8,497 bases of DNA. Source: CAZSDU01 sp964605775 (lineage in GTDB: Bacteria; Bacteroidota; Bacteroidia; Bacteroidales; FEN-979). The stretch covers positions 1 through 8,497 of the forward strand of contig CAZSDU010000042.1 of the NCBI GenBank assembly GCA_964605775.1, written 5' to 3'. Position 1 is the stretch's first letter. Each line of letters starts with the position of its first letter. This document shows positions 7,228 through 8,497 of the stretch, piece after piece. Both the position numbers and the translations under genes were made by a program. A model generated the notes under the pieces. The model was not told the DNA's origin. It saw nothing but the letters and a program-made list of their open reading frames with translations, and ran no database searches.

Positions 7228-8267
7228 TGAAGTTTCAGCTTAACGGGCATTTCTTCACGAAGCTGCATGATTCCGGAGGTGATGACGGTATCCCCCTGAC
7301 TTAACCCACGGATGACCTGAACCTCACGTTCGGTACGTATTCCGGTAAGGATTACGCGGGATTTGGCTTTTCCGTTTTTGTATACGAACACCTTTTCTCC
7401 GTTCATCTGCGGAATGATTGCTTCCGAAGGGACGATCAGGGCATCCGGAATGCGCTCCAGAAGGATGTCAACCCTGGCAAAGGCTCCGGGAATTAAACTT
7501 CCCTTGGCATTGGGACAAATGGCTCGGATGGAAACATTTCGGGTTACTGGATCAATTTTGGGTTCTATGGCATAGACTTTTCCTGTCAGATTGCTGTCAA
7601 GCCCCTCGATACGGAAACGAATAGGAGTCCCCTGCCTGATCTTCCCACGGTATTTTTCCGGAATGGAAAAATCAATTTTAATCGGATCAGTTTGTTGAAG
7701 ACGTGCGATCAGTGTGGTTGGGGAGATAAAACCACCGGGGCTGACTTGTCTCAGGCCGATTTGTCCGCCAAATGGAGCATAGATCTCTGTTTTGGAGATC
7801 TGGACTTTGATCGATTCCATCTGAGCCTGAAGGATCCCCTCCTGATTGACGGTTCTGTCATATTCTTCCTGGCTGATAGCTTTTAATTCCAGTAATTTTT
7901 CTTTGCGATAAACATCATCCTTGGCTTGTTTATCTTCAACGTATAATTTTTTAAGTTGTGCCTGAAGTTCACGATCGTCGATTTTGATCAGTAAATCGCC
8001 TTGGTTGACATGGCTTCCCTCGATGAAATGGATGGATACAATTCTGCCTGAAATCTCACTTCTCAGTTCAATTTCCTCGTTTGCGATCAAACTACCCGAG
8101 GCAAGGATTGTATTGTCCAGTGTTTTTGGAAGAATCACCATGCCACCGACCATGGCAGGTCTTTGTCCGCTGTTTTTTTTAGATGGATCTTTATCGTTTC
8201 CTTTACAATCATAAAAGAGAAAAGATAAGATAAGAAAAAAAGCAGACCAGCATATGGTTTTTAACAT
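7224..8267 (-). CDS. RND periplasmic adaptor (membrane fusion protein)
   Basis: This 347-residue protein is the periplasmic adaptor that joins the RND pump to the outer-membrane channel. A basic start and hydrophobic run (residues 3-19) form a signal or anchor. C21 follows directly, but the preceding F-Y-D is a poor lipobox, so lipid attachment is uncertain. The first half of the barrel-sandwich (lipoyl-like) domain is at about 64-100 (S-G-R-I-V at 73-77, G-D-L-L-I-K-I-D-D at 90-98). A Lys/Glu-rich alpha hairpin spans about 100-160. The second lipoyl half starts at I162-Y-A-P-F-G-G. A beta-barrel covers about 193-270, and a membrane-proximal domain begins around I278-V-P-S-E-A and runs to the end. 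This order is standard for the HlyD/AcrA family. It is the first gene of the operon. The upstream -7 element at 8307-8314 is the likely promoter, leaving a leader of about 30 nt. No Shine-Dalgarno is visible. Confidence 0.94.
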   Translation of the reverse strand: MLKTICWSAFFLILSFLFYDCKGNDKDPSKKNSGQRPAMVGGMVILPKTLDNTILASGSLIANEEIELRSEISGRIVSIHFIEGSHVNQGDLLIKIDDRELQAQLKKLYVEDKQAKDDVYRKEKLLELKAISQEEYDRTVNQEGILQAQMESIKVQISKTEIYAPFGGQIGLRQVSPGGFISPTTLIARLQQTDPIKIDFSIPEKYRGKIRQGTPIRFRIEGLDSNLTGKVYAIEPKIDPVTRNVSIRAICPNAKGSLIPGAFARVDILLERIPDALIVPSEAIIPQMNGEKVFVYKNGKAKSRVILTGIRTEREVQVIRGLSQGDTVITSGIMQLREEMPVKLKLQ

Positions 8268-8306
8268 GATAAAAGTAGAAATGAGTGACAGTTAGAAAAT
8301 CATCTA

Positions 8307-8314
8307 CAAAAGTA
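8307..8314 (-). promoter_or_regulatory. -7 element for the efflux operon
   Basis: Read on the minus strand this is TACTTTTG, an exact TAnnTTTG match, 40 nt upstream of the adaptor start codon at 8267. No clear TTTG -33 element lies at the usual distance. It is one arm of a perfect inverted repeat whose other arm is the tRNA promoter element at 8328-8335. Confidence 0.5.
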
Positions 8315-8327
8315 AAAATTTTTTTTG

Positions 8328-8335
8328 TACTTTTG
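8328..8335 (+). promoter_or_regulatory. -7 element for the tRNA-Pro/tRNA-Thr unit
   Basis: TACTTTTG matches TAnnTTTG and ends 9 nt before the first base of tRNA-Pro. Transcription would therefore begin within a few bases of the mature tRNA 5' end. The T-rich run just upstream is common near such promoters. No good -33 element is visible. Confidence 0.55.
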
Positions 8336-8344
8336 CCGCCCAAT

Positions 8345-8418
8345 CGGGATGTAGCGCAGTTGGCTAGCGCACCACGTTCGGGACGTGGGGGTCGGAAGTT
8401 CGAGTCTTCTCATCCCGA
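8345..8418 (+). tRNA. tRNA-Pro (anticodon CGG)
   Basis: A full cloverleaf can be drawn. The acceptor CGGGATG (8345-8351) pairs with CATCCCG (8411-8417), including the C1-G72 pair typical of bacterial tRNA-Pro. The D stem is GCGC/GCGC. The anticodon stem CCACG/CGTGG encloses loop TTCGGGA, with anticodon CGG at 8379-8381. The T arm is GGAAG-TTCGAGT-CTTCT with one G-U pair. Discriminator A8418 is followed by CAA, so CCA is not encoded and must be added after transcription. It reads CCG codons. Confidence 0.96.
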
Positions 8419-8422
8419 CAAT

Positions 8423-8495
8423 GCCACTTTAGCTCAGTTGGTAGAGCAGCTGATTCGTAATTAGCAGGTCGGGGGTTCAAGTCCCCTGAGTGGCT
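8423..8495 (+). tRNA. tRNA-Thr (anticodon CGT)
   Basis: The acceptor GCCACTT (8423-8429) pairs with GAGTGGC (8488-8494), with one G-U. The D stem is GCTC/GAGC. The anticodon stem GCTGA/TTAGC encloses loop TTCGTAA, with anticodon CGT at 8456-8458. The T arm is GGGGG-TTCAAGT-CCCCT. The discriminator is T8495 and no CCA is encoded. It lies 4 nt after tRNA-Pro, so the two are surely co-transcribed. It reads ACG codons. Confidence 0.95.
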
Positions 8496-8497
8496 CA

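Noticed and set aside
4223..8214. Numerous plus-strand open frames across the efflux operon
   Set aside because: They are shadows of three strong minus-strand genes with full family motifs.
8345..8495. tRNA pair as an integration site for a mobile element
   Set aside because: No integrase and no duplicated tRNA 3' end is visible in the window, and the sequence ends at the tRNA.

Overview
The window looks like ordinary chromosomal DNA from a member of the Bacteroidota. Three things suggest this. Candidate promoters carry the TAnnTTTG -7 element (961-968, 8328-8335 on +, 8307-8314 on -). None of the main protein genes has a recognisable Shine-Dalgarno sequence. Both tRNA genes lack an encoded 3' CCA. 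No species can be named from the sequence alone.

Layout, left to right. Positions 1-116 may hold the last codons of an unrecognised gene cut by the window edge. Positions 117-664 are AT-rich with no convincing gene. A small 68-residue hypothetical protein lies at 665-871. A promoter-like element (961-968) and a roughly 120-nt leader precede a long-chain acyl-CoA synthetase type AMP-binding enzyme (1095-2738, +). Converging on it, 48 nt away, is a three-gene operon on the minus strand, transcribed from right to left. It encodes a periplasmic adaptor (7224-8267), an HAE1-type RND inner-membrane pump (4153-7227) and a TolC-family outer-membrane channel (2787-4139). At the right edge, transcribed away from the operon, are tRNA-Pro(CGG) and tRNA-Thr(CGT), 4 nt apart.

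The three minus-strand genes form a complete tripartite efflux pump. The RND protein uses proton flow, the adaptor bridges the periplasm, and the TolC-like trimer opens the outer membrane. Translational coupling (ATGA overlap) between adaptor and pump and a 13-nt gap before the channel gene support a single transcript. No dedicated regulator is encoded next to it in this window. The acyl-CoA synthetase is a separate unit that activates fatty acids with ATP and CoA.

I see no clearly new biological system. The items most worth a second look are regulatory: the 8-bp inverted repeat that places two outward-facing -7 elements 13 nt apart between the efflux operon and the tRNA genes, and a terminator-like hairpin plus U-run just upstream of the acyl-CoA synthetase start codon.
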